From NCBI GenBank assembly GCA_902784565.1, contig CACZVE010000018.1, forward strand, positions 1 through 38,906: 38,906 nucleotides of DNA, written 5' to 3'. Below are positions 9,401 through 16,080 of this stretch, piece after piece (position 1 is the stretch's first letter; each line of letters begins with the position of its first letter). The position numbers and the translations under genes were made by a program. Under the pieces are notes generated by a model, which did not search any database, was not told where the DNA came from, and saw only the letters and a list, made by a program, of their open reading frames with translations. The DNA comes from an uncultured Prevotellaceae bacterium. Its GTDB lineage: Bacteria; Bacteroidota; Bacteroidia; Bacteroidales; Bacteroidaceae.

Positions 9401-9554
9401 TGCCACAGGTGTCGGTGCTAATGGTAACCATTCCCTCGGTGTGGGAACCATCGGTGGCATGGTGGTAGGTACTATTGCCCTGATATTCATCGTCCCTGTC
9501 CTTTTCGTTGTCTTCCAGACCATCGAGGAACGGTTCAAACCGAACAAAAAGTAG
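6453..9554 (+). CDS. RND multidrug efflux permease (AcrB/HAE1 family)
   Basis: Predicted protein of 1033 residues, the standard length for HAE1 pumps. The N-terminus MNVRTFIDRPILSGVISVLM has the usual first helix, followed by the periplasmic porter domain, then helices with GTVVDDAIVVVEA, where Asp405 and Asp406 match the AcrB proton-relay pair. GLLSKTAILLTEYA in the second half supplies the relay lysine. It would exchange protons for drugs, bile salts or lipids across the inner membrane as a trimer. The DHSLG-like end of the porter and the conserved FSVPFGLAGSF are intact, so the gene looks functional. Substrate specificity is unknown. The gap to the next gene carries a T-rich run and the serpin promoter. 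Confidence 0.96.
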   Translation: MNVRTFIDRPILSGVISVLMVLVGIIGLSQLALEQFPEIAPPTVRIMASYTGANAETVQKSVVVPLEEAINGVEGMMYMTSSASNNGTGSIGIFFRQGTDPDMAMVNVQNRAATVQGRLPSDVVKSGLTVRKRQTSNIKQIAVYSPDSTFDRSFLANYTKINIEPRLSRIPGVGEVNVMGADYSMRIWLDPLKMARYGLTPADVTQVLNEQNVEVATGTLGAESENTFQYVLKYRGRYEEEQEYENLVIRSLPDGDVLRIGDIARVELGSQNYNIIGETNGSPGINISINQVAGSNANEIIKQIDREVEEIRGSLPPGIVIEDLESKKDFLDASIASVVETLLEALILVILVVWLFLGSWRATVIPAIAIMVSLIATLAVIYAIGFSLNMLTLFALVLVIGTVVDDAIVVVEAVQARLENHGEDSHDSKHLTEQAMHSITSALITTTLVFMAVFVPVCFIGGVTGTFYTQFGLTMAIAVAISLFNALTLSPALSAIIMRDQPPTRFHARFNAIFTSLSDKYKHAVTGFINRKVLAAGLVVVAILILGWMMRTTRTGLVPNEDMGTVFINVQASPGSSLQQTYGILKEVEKRIKDLPQLRIYSLIAGNSNNFEQSSSNGNFTLKLKKWGERKGKGDDVQSIVDEIYRRTADITNAKIQVNTQNMLPGFGRINGFEMHVQDKHGGTINDLLGYTNRLIAALNERPEISRAYTNFSLKYPQYRVEVDAALCKRRGVSPSDVLAALSGYIGGSYASNFVRFTKLYRVMVQASPEYRLDTESLNNIFVRTNTGEMSPIGQYLTLTRIYGSETLSRFNLFPSINVGGTAAEGYSSGQAIDAIREVAAEVLPEGYGYEFGGMTREEASSQNTTALIFILCIVFIYLILCALYESLLIPLAVIFSVPFGLAGSFLFAWMWGLENNIYMQTGLIMLIGLLSKTAILLTEYATTRRRQGMGIVEAALDAAAVRLRPILMTSLTMVFGLLPLALATGVGANGNHSLGVGTIGGMVVGTIALIFIVPVLFVVFQTIEERFKPNKK

Positions 9555-9570
9555 CAAAAAGACTGTCTTT

Positions 9571-9655
9571 ATGTTTTTTTAACTCTTTTCCATGCAGTAT
9601 TTTGGCATGTTGTGGGTTATATGGACAGAAAACAGTAAATTTGCAACCGATATGA
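9571..9655 (+). promoter_or_regulatory. 85-bp promoter element of the serpin operon (left copy)
   Basis: This segment is 74/85 identical, without gaps, to the reverse complement of 16081-16165 in front of the sigma factor gene. Within it 9609-9646 is identical over 38 bp and includes the -7 box TAAATTTG (9636-9643). No TTTG lies at the usual -33 distance in either copy, so the conserved stretch 9609-9635 probably contains a different recognition site. The similarity reaches 65 bp upstream of the -7 box and ends at the start codon. Confidence 0.85.
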
Positions 9656-10953
9656 AGAAAATGAATGGGACAGTCATCGCCCTGATGATGGCAACAATGA
9701 TGCTGGTAGGATGTTCCAGCAACAACGATGTGGATGAACCCCAAGAACCCGTCGTGAATATTCCCGTACCGGATCTTCCCACCACACTCGACCTGACCCG
9801 TGCGGAACAGGAGATGGTAAGCAGTAGCAACGACTTTGCCTTTAACCTCTTCCGGGAGGCTCGTGATGTGAAGGAGAGTCAGATCCTCTCGCCTATCAGT
9901 ATCACGTATGCCTTAGGTATGCTCAACAATGGGGCTGCCGGTGAGACGCAGGAACAGATTAATAAGGTATTAGGATTCACCGAGACGGGTGCTGCAGGTA
10001 TCAATGACTTCTGCTACAAGATGCTGCAAAGGGCTTCTACCCTCGATGAAAAGACGAAGGTACTGATTTCAAACAACATCTATGTCAACACGGATTGGGG
10101 ATATAATCTGTACCCCGACTTTGTGTCAACGGCTAAAGCCTATTACAATGCAGAACCTGAAAGCCGTAGTTTCTCAGATGGCAAGACCCGTGATGTCATC
10201 AACCAATGGGGCAGTGACCATACGGAGGGTATGATCAAGGAAGTGCTGAAAGAGGATGAGTTCGATCCTAGTTTCGTCAGTTACCTGCTCAACGCCATCT
10301 ATTTCAATGGCACATGGGCAAAGAAGTTCGATAAGAACTTGACGCAAGAAGAAAACTTCGAGCATGCTGGTACCACTAAGGAGTTGATGTATCGCCCCAT
10401 GATGCACCAGATGGAAGAATTCGAGTATACGGAAACAGAGACCTTCCAAGCCATTCGTCTGCCATACGGCAATGGAGCCTACCAGATGACTGTTCTCCTG
10501 CCAATCGTCAAGGACGGTGAGGTGCAGACGGGAGAGGATATCAATAAGGTATTGAAATCGCTGACGGCAGAATCCTGGCAACAGATTCAGCAGCAGATGA
10601 GTCCTACTACTGTCGATTTGAAACTGCCCCGCTTTGAGTCGGACACAAACATCAATCTCATCCCCATCATGCAGAAACTCGGAATGATTAGAGCCTTTAA
10701 CGAAGACTTGGCACAATTCCCGTATTTCTGTCCTCCATTACAAACCTGGATAGGAATCATGAAACAGGTTGCCAAGATCAAACTCGACGAAGAAGGCACG
10801 GAGGCAGCAGCGGTAACGGTGATAGGTGTTGATGGAAAAGCCTCATCGATACCCCAATATGTCACCTTCCATGCCAATCACCCCTTCCTCTATGTCATCA
10901 GCGAGAAAGCCACAGGTGCCATCTTCTTTATCGGACAATACACCGGCTATTAA
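9652..10953 (+). CDS. Serpin-family protease inhibitor lipoprotein
   Basis: Predicted protein of 433 residues. The start at 9652 gives a lipoprotein signal, MMLVGC with Cys21; the frame extends upstream to 9592 but into the promoter. The serpin fold is clear: SNDFAFNLFRE, ILSPISITYALGMLNNGAAGETQEQI, a central sheet region, and the C-terminal signature FHANHPFLYVISEKATGAIF. The reactive-centre hinge EEGTEAAAVT (380-389), with Gly at P15 and Ala at P12-P10, is that of inhibitory serpins. Counting from the hinge puts Lys396 at P1, so a trypsin-like target is predicted. As a lipoprotein it would protect the surface or periplasm from host or bacterial serine proteases; miropin of Tannerella forsythia is a characterised serpin from the same phylum. 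It is first of three lipoprotein genes in one operon. Confidence 0.95.
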   Translation: MKKMNGTVIALMMATMMLVGCSSNNDVDEPQEPVVNIPVPDLPTTLDLTRAEQEMVSSSNDFAFNLFREARDVKESQILSPISITYALGMLNNGAAGETQEQINKVLGFTETGAAGINDFCYKMLQRASTLDEKTKVLISNNIYVNTDWGYNLYPDFVSTAKAYYNAEPESRSFSDGKTRDVINQWGSDHTEGMIKEVLKEDEFDPSFVSYLLNAIYFNGTWAKKFDKNLTQEENFEHAGTTKELMYRPMMHQMEEFEYTETETFQAIRLPYGNGAYQMTVLLPIVKDGEVQTGEDINKVLKSLTAESWQQIQQQMSPTTVDLKLPRFESDTNINLIPIMQKLGMIRAFNEDLAQFPYFCPPLQTWIGIMKQVAKIKLDEEGTEAAAVTVIGVDGKASSIPQYVTFHANHPFLYVISEKATGAIFFIGQYTGY

Positions 10954-10986
10954 TGAATAAGTAGAACCCCAACAAACCGAATGAAT

Positions 10987-12009
10987 ATGAAACGGACAAT
11001 TGAAATGATTCTGATGACGCTGCTGATAGTCCTCGCAGCAGTCTTCGTAGGCTCAACCCTGATGAGTTGCAGCAGTGATTCCGACGACACAGTGGACAAC
11101 CAGAAGGAGATCGAACTGAAGAACTTCTCCAATAGCGGTTGTAAGAACAGGTACATGTCTCGGGCTGAGGATGACAGCAATGCATCTTTCGAGTATTCGG
11201 TGCTTCATGATGGCTATCTGTATATCAACCATCGGAACGTCATGTTTAATTGTTGCCCCGGAACCATCGGAGCCGACATCCAGGTTGAGGGCAACAAGAT
11301 CATCATCGGCGAATATGAGACAGAAGACATGTGCGACTGCGACTGTCCCTACGATCTGGGTTATGAGGTAGGCCCGTTAGTCGAAGGTAAGGCATACACG
11401 ATTTACATCGGCCATAAAGGCCGGGAGTTGAAAGTGGCAGAGTTCACCTTCCAAAACTCTATGTCCGGAACTTGGGAATCTCACTCTGCCTGGCCTTTTG
11501 ATACTGAGGCCGACAAAAATATCAGAAATGAAAATACAGTGCGTGGCGGTGAAGTATATGAAGGATGGGGTAAACCCGAGGTTGATGAATCCGACCCATT
11601 GGCAGTTTTTTTCCGTGACGAATTGCACGGCCCTTACTGGGACGGGGCAGGGAATGAGTTCAAGACCTTTTTTGAACAGGGTTCGTGGGATGAAGAAGAT
11701 TGCCTTGTCATCAATAGCAGCCAAGAGTTTCAGGATGCCTATATGGGAACAAAGGATTTGCCCGAGGTGGATTTCAGCAAATATACACTTCTCATTGGAA
11801 AGACTTGGGGTGGCGACAGTTCATACAGACTCGACGAGGTCATCCTGAGAGACAAGGTTGTTATTTATGAACTGGAGACGAGGTTGCTTCATTATGTCGA
11901 TAGAGGGGCTTATGCTGCTATCGTCGATATCTATTACTGGCGTCTGTATCCGAAATTAGAAAAGAAAGACATCGTTCTCAAGCGCACGGTGAAGGATGTA
12001 AATGATTGA
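10987..12009 (+). CDS. Lipoprotein with Cys-rich N-terminal domain (paralogue of 13084-13998)
   Basis: Predicted protein of 340 residues; an ATG two codons earlier (10981) is possible, but the flank ACAAAC-GAATATGAAA aligned with the paralogue favours 10987. It has a lipoprotein signal ending LMSCSSDSDD. Residues up to SMSGTWE form a Cys-rich domain (NCCPGTIGADI, CDCDCPYDLGYE, YTIYIGHKGRELKVAEF) about 90% identical to the minus-strand lipoprotein. The C-terminal half is unrelated to that paralogue: CLVINSSQEFQDAY, LPEVDFSKYTLLIGKTWGG, and a YYWRLYPKL end. I recall this C-terminal pattern from other Bacteroidales lipoproteins, and it loosely resembles the PrcB fold, but I cannot assign a function. 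It begins 33 nt after the serpin stop without its own promoter, so it is cotranscribed. Confidence 0.85.
   Translation: MKRTIEMILMTLLIVLAAVFVGSTLMSCSSDSDDTVDNQKEIELKNFSNSGCKNRYMSRAEDDSNASFEYSVLHDGYLYINHRNVMFNCCPGTIGADIQVEGNKIIIGEYETEDMCDCDCPYDLGYEVGPLVEGKAYTIYIGHKGRELKVAEFTFQNSMSGTWESHSAWPFDTEADKNIRNENTVRGGEVYEGWGKPEVDESDPLAVFFRDELHGPYWDGAGNEFKTFFEQGSWDEEDCLVINSSQEFQDAYMGTKDLPEVDFSKYTLLIGKTWGGDSSYRLDEVILRDKVVIYELETRLLHYVDRGAYAAIVDIYYWRLYPKLEKKDIVLKRTVKDVND
11069..11478. repeat. Inner inverted repeat, left arm (410 bp)
   Basis: This stretch, from the codons just after the lipobox to the codons for SGTWE, is nearly identical and gap-free in reverse complement to 13525-13934. The protein products differ at about 14 of 137 positions. 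The arms lie 2046 bp apart. Similarity stops abruptly at both ends. Confidence 0.9.
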
Positions 12010-12039
12010 CAGGGTAAGCCTGAATAAATTTGGATAGAT

Positions 12040-12768
12040 ATGAAAAAGAGGAATATATTCTGGATGTGCACACTGCTAATGCTGGCTATCGGCATGAGTA
12101 ACTGCAGTAGTGATGACGACGAGTTTTCTGTAGAAAGTTTCGACCCGATGTATCAGATAAAATACTACCGTCAGGATCCGAATATGTACAAGACACAGAG
12201 ACGTTGGTATAATGATAAGCCTATCGAACTATATCCCCAAAAAGAACCTCCCTATATCCTTATGGTGAAGTGGGACAGCGATGAGGGCAAGAAAGCCCTT
12301 GACTATATTGCTGGGAAAAAAGACGGTGTGGTACTGGAAAGGTACGACTCAGAGTCAGATTATGAGAAAAACATGTCTATCATCGTCTGCAACAAATACA
12401 TCACCTGCCCCTACCTTTATATTTCCTCCTCGTATAAGGAATCTACGAATTTCCTTTACGAGAACGAATACATCAGGTTCGATTGTGTAATCTTCATAAA
12501 GATGAAAGAAGGAAAGAGTGTTGACCCCATTATCAGAAGTTATGGCAATGTCCTGAAACGTTACACTGGGGACAAAAATTATTATGGTGTGGAAAGGTTC
12601 GATTGTACGCTGAAGACCTCATATGAAGTACTCCGACTGAATGATGAGATCTATAACCGTGACGATGTGGAATGGGCAGAGCCGAATATGTATGCACCTA
12701 TTCATAACTTGTCCAGAGAAAAGACACAGAGGGACAATAAAAAAACAACCAAACATTTGGATGTTTGA
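12040..12768 (+). CDS. Lipoprotein resembling a stand-alone subtilase prodomain
   Basis: Predicted protein of 242 residues with a lipoprotein signal, LLMLAIGMSNCSSDDDEF, almost the same as in the minus-strand lipoprotein at 13998. The C-terminal part, VLRLNDEIYNRDDVEWAEPN, resembles the end of the prodomain of Bacteroidales S8 proteases, where a similar ALELANxLYETGLFEYAEPDF pattern precedes the catalytic domain. No protease domain follows: the protein ends in a Lys/Thr-rich tail. Subtilase prodomains inhibit their own enzyme, so a free one next to a serpin could be a second protease inhibitor; this is inference from resemblance. The gene starts 30 nt after the previous stop and belongs to the serpin operon. 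Confidence 0.8.
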   Translation: MKKRNIFWMCTLLMLAIGMSNCSSDDDEFSVESFDPMYQIKYYRQDPNMYKTQRRWYNDKPIELYPQKEPPYILMVKWDSDEGKKALDYIAGKKDGVVLERYDSESDYEKNMSIIVCNKYITCPYLYISSSYKESTNFLYENEYIRFDCVIFIKMKEGKSVDPIIRSYGNVLKRYTGDKNYYGVERFDCTLKTSYEVLRLNDEIYNRDDVEWAEPNMYAPIHNLSREKTQRDNKKTTKHLDV

Positions 12769-12787
12769 AAAACTTGTCGTATCTTTG
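12756..12787 (+). promoter_or_regulatory. Promoter of the 59-residue ORF
   Basis: TTTG at 12756-12759 and TATCTTTG at 12780-12787, spaced by 20 bp, match the Bacteroidetes consensus. The -33 box lies within the last codons of the preceding lipoprotein gene. Confidence 0.8.
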
Positions 12788-12817
12788 CACTCAGAATTCA
12801 TATAAAAAAGCAAGAAT

Positions 12818-12997
12818 ATGGAGCCGAAGATCGGAGATAAAATGAAAGTCAGTCCACAGTTGACAGCACAATCAGACTGGATTGATGGAGAGGTGATAGA
12901 TGTTGAGCACAATCCCTTCATGGGACTCGTCATCTCAATAAAGGATAAACTCGGACGGATATTCTTTGGTCAGAGCAGATTTTTTATAGCCCTCTAA
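12818..12997 (+). CDS. Small conserved-looking protein, 59 residues
   Basis: The ATG at 12818 opens a 59-codon frame beginning MEPKIGDKMKVSPQLTAQSD and ending GRIFFGQSRFFIAL. The pattern 'IGDKMKV...WIDGEVIDVEHNPFMGLVISIKD..GRIFFG' has the alternating polar/hydrophobic spacing of a small SH3-like beta barrel, and I recall similar short proteins in Bacteroidales, but no function is known to me. It has no signal peptide and should be cytoplasmic. It has its own consensus promoter (12756-12787) and a 30-nt leader, and ends 11 bp before the bidirectional terminator. It lies between the two convergent lipoprotein operons and would flip with the DNA if the inner repeats recombine. Confidence 0.75.
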   Translation: MEPKIGDKMKVSPQLTAQSDWIDGEVIDVEHNPFMGLVISIKDKLGRIFFGQSRFFIAL

Positions 12998-13008
12998 TAT
13001 GTAATTTC

Positions 13009-13057
13009 AAAAGAACCGTCCCTCTGTGATGTCGTGTCACAGAGGGACGGTTCTTTT
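13009..13057. terminator. Perfect 21-bp-stem bidirectional terminator
   Basis: The arms 13009-13029 and 13037-13057 are perfectly complementary (21 bp, GC-rich core AACCGTCCCTCTGTGA) with a 7-nt loop. An A run leads in and a T run leads out, so it works on both strands between the 59-residue gene (+) and the lipoprotein gene (-). Confidence 0.93.
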
Positions 13058-13083
13058 ATGATTCATTCCTTTATGGATTCTCT

Positions 13084-13998
13084 TTAGTCTTTACCATCTG
13101 TTTCATCATTTTTTATTACCTTCTTGAAATAATAGCCTGGTCCGTCGAGGGCAACCCCTCCATCAAAGAACAACATCCCATCTTGTATGCGATAGGTGAA
13201 TTTGTACTCAATATCGCGGAATTCGTCAGGCCCCTGGAAAAGATCATAAAAATGTTCAAGATTAGATGCCTTGATGGTAATGACCTGGTCGGCATCGTCG
13301 GTGGAGAGAGTATAGTCATAAATGCCACCATAGAGGAAAGTCTTTTCCTCTCCTTCTATGTGATCAACAATCAGATAATTGTTATAACTGATAGTCATTG
13401 AAGTCGATTTTCCAACATATTCACGGATGCCTTCCCAGGCATAGTTGGCTTTCACCAAGTGCCATGTACCTATGAGTGTCGTAGGATTAACTTCATATCC
13501 ATAAGTAGAATCATAACTACCTTCTTCCCAGGTTCCGGACATAGAGTTTTTGAAAGTGAACTCTGCCACTTTCAACTCCCGGCCTTTATGGCCGATGTAA
13601 ATCGTATAGGACTTGCCTTCGACTAACGGGCCTACCTCATAACCCAGATCATAGGGACAGACGCAGTTGCACATGGCTTCTGTCTCATATTCGCCGATGA
13701 GGATCTTATTGCCATCCACCTGGATGTCGGCTCCGATGGTTCCGGGGCAACAATTAAAGAAGACATTCCGATGGTAGATATACAGATAGCCATCATGAAG
13801 CACCGAATACTCTATAATCTCCTTGCTGTCATCCTCAGCCCGAGACATGTACCTGTTCTTGCAACCGGTATTGGAGAAGTTCTTCAGTTCTATCTCCTTC
13901 TGGTTGTCCACTGTGTCGTCTGAATCACTGCTGCAGTTACTCATGCCGAAAGCCAGCATCAGCAAGATACTCATTACTAAAAAATAGTTCTTTTTCAT
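13084..13998 (-). CDS. Lipoprotein with Cys-rich N-terminal domain and lipocalin-like C-terminus
   Basis: Predicted protein of 304 residues with a lipoprotein signal (LMLAFGMSNCSSDSDD). The N-terminal Cys-rich domain, up to SMSGTWE, is about 90% identical to that of the plus-strand lipoprotein at 10987. The C-terminal part differs: LIGTWHLVKANYAWEG, followed by beta-strand-rich sequence and DGMLFFDGG, the layout of lipocalin-like domains in Bacteroidales lipoproteins. It is third in the sigma-factor operon, 20 nt after the stop of the anti-sigma-like gene. The sequence mixes a signal peptide like that of the gene at 12040 with an N-domain like that of the gene at 10987, which suggests past recombination among these genes. 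Function unknown; location in the outer membrane is inferred. Confidence 0.85.
   Translation of the reverse strand: MKKNYFLVMSILLMLAFGMSNCSSDSDDTVDNQKEIELKNFSNTGCKNRYMSRAEDDSKEIIEYSVLHDGYLYIYHRNVFFNCCPGTIGADIQVDGNKILIGEYETEAMCNCVCPYDLGYEVGPLVEGKSYTIYIGHKGRELKVAEFTFKNSMSGTWEEGSYDSTYGYEVNPTTLIGTWHLVKANYAWEGIREYVGKSTSMTISYNNYLIVDHIEGEEKTFLYGGIYDYTLSTDDADQVITIKASNLEHFYDLFQGPDEFRDIEYKFTYRIQDGMLFFDGGVALDGPGYYFKKVIKNDETDGKD
13525..13934. repeat. Inner inverted repeat, right arm (410 bp)
   Basis: Reverse-complement partner of 11069-11478, same length and no gaps. It covers the N-terminal domain codons of the minus-strand lipoprotein only; flanking signal-peptide and C-terminal codons are not shared. 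Confidence 0.9.
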
Positions 13999-14018
13999 AT
14001 TCGTTTGTTTTTAACTGT

Positions 14019-15482
14019 TTACTTGAGATTGAAGCGGAGGCCGAGGTTGAGGTTGAAGTTCAGGGGTTTTTCCTGATAGAAGGTAGGGATGGCGCTGTGG
14101 TTGTCGAAATAGTAGTTCAGCGCTGGCTCGGCATAGAGACTCAGTCCTTCGGTGAACTTGAACTCGGCACCCAAGGCCCCATTCACAGAGACCTGAAGCG
14201 GATGGATACTCACACTGTTGCTTGTGCCCTGTGTCGTCCGACTGCCCTTCACCATCTTCTCCACGAGACCTCCCGCAGCAACGTAGACATTGACGTACCG
14301 GCTCCCCCACATCAGATACTGTACGTTGAGAGGGATGCCGATGTAGTTCAGACGCTGTTCTGTGGCAGTGGTCTGTCCATCGACAGTGTTGGTGATATCC
14401 GCAGAAAGACGCGTATACGTCAGTCCGCTCTCCACGCTCCACCTGTCATCAAACCGGTAGCGCAGGGAGAATCCGAATCGGATGGGTTGGTGGTGATGAG
14501 CCTTCTCAGCGGTCTGGACGGTTTTGTAAGCAGGATCCATATTTTCTAAATCATCCTCGCCATACTCACCATTTACGCCATCCTTACCATCCTCGCCATT
14601 CTCAGTAGTTGTGCCATCACTACCATTCTTGCCATCCTTGCCATCCTGACCATAATTACCACTTATGCCAGCTTTACCATCTTGGCCATTGACTCCTCCA
14701 TTAAAGCTGTTACCATTCTGATTATTATAACTTAACGATTGTATATAATCCAAACTCAGACTATTTGCACTTGCCATCGTATTCGACAGATAGACCTTTG
14801 CAGTGAGTCTGTTGGATGGGGCGGTGCGTCGGCGCAGGTCGGAGGGGTAGATGGTTTGGTGGTGCGTAGGCGTAGGCGGGGCCTGATGCTGTTGCGTAGG
14901 CGCAGGCGGGGCTGCAGTCTTCTCTGCAGATGGGGCTGCTTCAGCCTGCGATGCCGAAGCCTGCGGCGTGACCTCATGCTCTGGGGTGGTTTCAGCCTGC
15001 GATGCCGAAGCCTGTGTTGTGGCTTCAGGCTCTGTTGTGGCTTTAGGCTGTGGGGTGACCTCATCCTGTTGAGCCATCAAACCCTGCGACATCTGAGCGA
15101 TGTCTTTCTCCGGGGTAACGACAGTTTGTGCTGCCTCATCCTTCAGACTGGCGATAGCCTGAGCCACAGAACCACTCTGTGGCGTTTCAGGCTGATTCTT
15201 CGCCATTGCTGCCTGCGGCCCCTTCTCTGCCTGCTGCGCCATCTCCTTTCTCTGATCCTGCAGCATCCAGTACCCGCCCCCTGCTATCAACAGGATCACT
15301 GCTGCCGCAGCAACCCGCTTCGTCCAGAGCGGCACCACCCGGGCCTGCTTCTTATTAGCATCCAGCGCCCGCTTCCTATTGGCATCCAGCGCCTGCTCTA
15401 TCTCCTCCCACGACACATCAATGTCAGACTCCCGATAGTCTGCCATCTTCTGCTGCATCTGTTTTTTCCAATCTTCTGTCAT
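14019..15482 (-). CDS. Dual-membrane-spanning anti-sigma factor-like protein with outer-membrane barrel (Dma type)
   Basis: Predicted protein of 487 residues. Residues 1-55 are charged and soluble (WEEIEQALDANRKRALDANK, with an 8-residue tandem repeat) and should face the cytoplasm. Residues 57-74 form one transmembrane helix (VAAAAVILLIAGGGYWML). About residues 80-215 are a Pro/Ala/Gln/Thr-rich linker with repeated TTQASASQAE units, long enough to cross the periplasm. Next comes a Gly/Asp-rich repeat (NGQDGKAG, YGQDGKDGKNG, NGEDGKDG; about 255-310), and then a C-terminal outer-membrane beta-barrel (RFGFSLRYRFDDRWSVESG to LGLRFNLK). This layout matches the Dma proteins described in Bacteroides thetaiotaomicron, which hold an ECF sigma factor at the inner membrane while sensing the outer membrane. 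Its start overlaps the sigma gene stop by 4 nt, which supports the pairing. Confidence 0.88.
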   Translation of the reverse strand: MTEDWKKQMQQKMADYRESDIDVSWEEIEQALDANRKRALDANKKQARVVPLWTKRVAAAAVILLIAGGGYWMLQDQRKEMAQQAEKGPQAAMAKNQPETPQSGSVAQAIASLKDEAAQTVVTPEKDIAQMSQGLMAQQDEVTPQPKATTEPEATTQASASQAETTPEHEVTPQASASQAEAAPSAEKTAAPPAPTQQHQAPPTPTHHQTIYPSDLRRRTAPSNRLTAKVYLSNTMASANSLSLDYIQSLSYNNQNGNSFNGGVNGQDGKAGISGNYGQDGKDGKNGSDGTTTENGEDGKDGVNGEYGEDDLENMDPAYKTVQTAEKAHHHQPIRFGFSLRYRFDDRWSVESGLTYTRLSADITNTVDGQTTATEQRLNYIGIPLNVQYLMWGSRYVNVYVAAGGLVEKMVKGSRTTQGTSNSVSIHPLQVSVNGALGAEFKFTEGLSLYAEPALNYYFDNHSAIPTFYQEKPLNFNLNLGLRFNLK

Positions 15483-16051
15483 CGTGGTGGTTCGATTTTA
15501 TCATTATATGCTTTGATCATTTCCGCAAGCAGGTGCTTGGCCCTGTGCAATTGAGAGGAGGAGGTTCCGACGCTGATGCCCAACAGACTGGCTATCTCTT
15601 CGTGGCTCTTGTCTTCTATGACGTAGAGGTTGAACACCGTCCGGTAGCCTGTAGGCAGTTGTCTCACCATCTGGTGGATCACCTCCGGCGGGATGTCCCT
15701 GATGGGTGGGTCCTCTGCTTCCGGCACCTCCATCGTGTCGTCGTCCCAGACTGTCATCTCGTGCTGTCGTGTGTCCCTGAGGTATCTGAGTGCCTCATGT
15801 ACCACGATCCGTGTCGCCCAGGCCTGAAGAGAGCCTTGCCCCTGATATCGGAATTCTGTGATGTGTGTGAGTATTCTGACGAGTGCATTCTGGAACACGT
15901 CCTTGGCGGCATCTCGGTCAGTGACATACCTTGAGCAGACTCCCTTCAGATAGGCGGCGCTGTGGGAATAGAACTCCTTCATCGCCCCGTTGTCACCGTT
16001 GCGAAGTTGTTTCACCAAGCGTAGCTCGTCACTATTCCCTATCAAACGCAC
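15479..16051 (-). CDS. ECF-type RNA polymerase sigma factor
   Basis: Predicted protein of 190 residues with both ECF domains. Region 2 is YLKGVCSRYVTDRDAAKDVFQNALVRILTH followed by GQGSLQAWATRIVVHEALRYLR; region 4 is MVRQLPTGYRTVFNLYVIED plus EIASLLGISVGTSSSQLHRA. The start is a GTG at 16051: an in-frame TGA lies seven codons upstream and no ATG is available before residue 24. It should direct RNA polymerase to its own target promoters when freed from its anti-sigma partner encoded just downstream. I expect it belongs to the same ECF class as Das1, the partner of Dma1. It lies 30 nt inside an 85-bp promoter shared with the serpin operon, suggesting self-activation and serpin control by the same factor. 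Confidence 0.95.
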   Translation of the reverse strand: MRLIGNSDELRLVKQLRNGDNGAMKEFYSHSAAYLKGVCSRYVTDRDAAKDVFQNALVRILTHITEFRYQGQGSLQAWATRIVVHEALRYLRDTRQHEMTVWDDDTMEVPEAEDPPIRDIPPEVIHQMVRQLPTGYRTVFNLYVIEDKSHEEIASLLGISVGTSSSQLHRAKHLLAEMIKAYNDKIEPPR

Positions 16052-16080
16052 TGACTTCTTTCTTTCCGTTCAATTTTAGT

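Noticed and set aside
12040-13998. Transposon or insertion sequence carrying the lipoproteins
   Set aside because: The inverted arms are coding sequence of lipoprotein domains; no transposase and no target-site duplication are visible.
14739-15554. Arg/Leu/Cys-rich plus-strand frame antisense to the Dma-like gene
   Set aside because: It mirrors the repetitive Pro/Ala linker codons and has no support as a gene.
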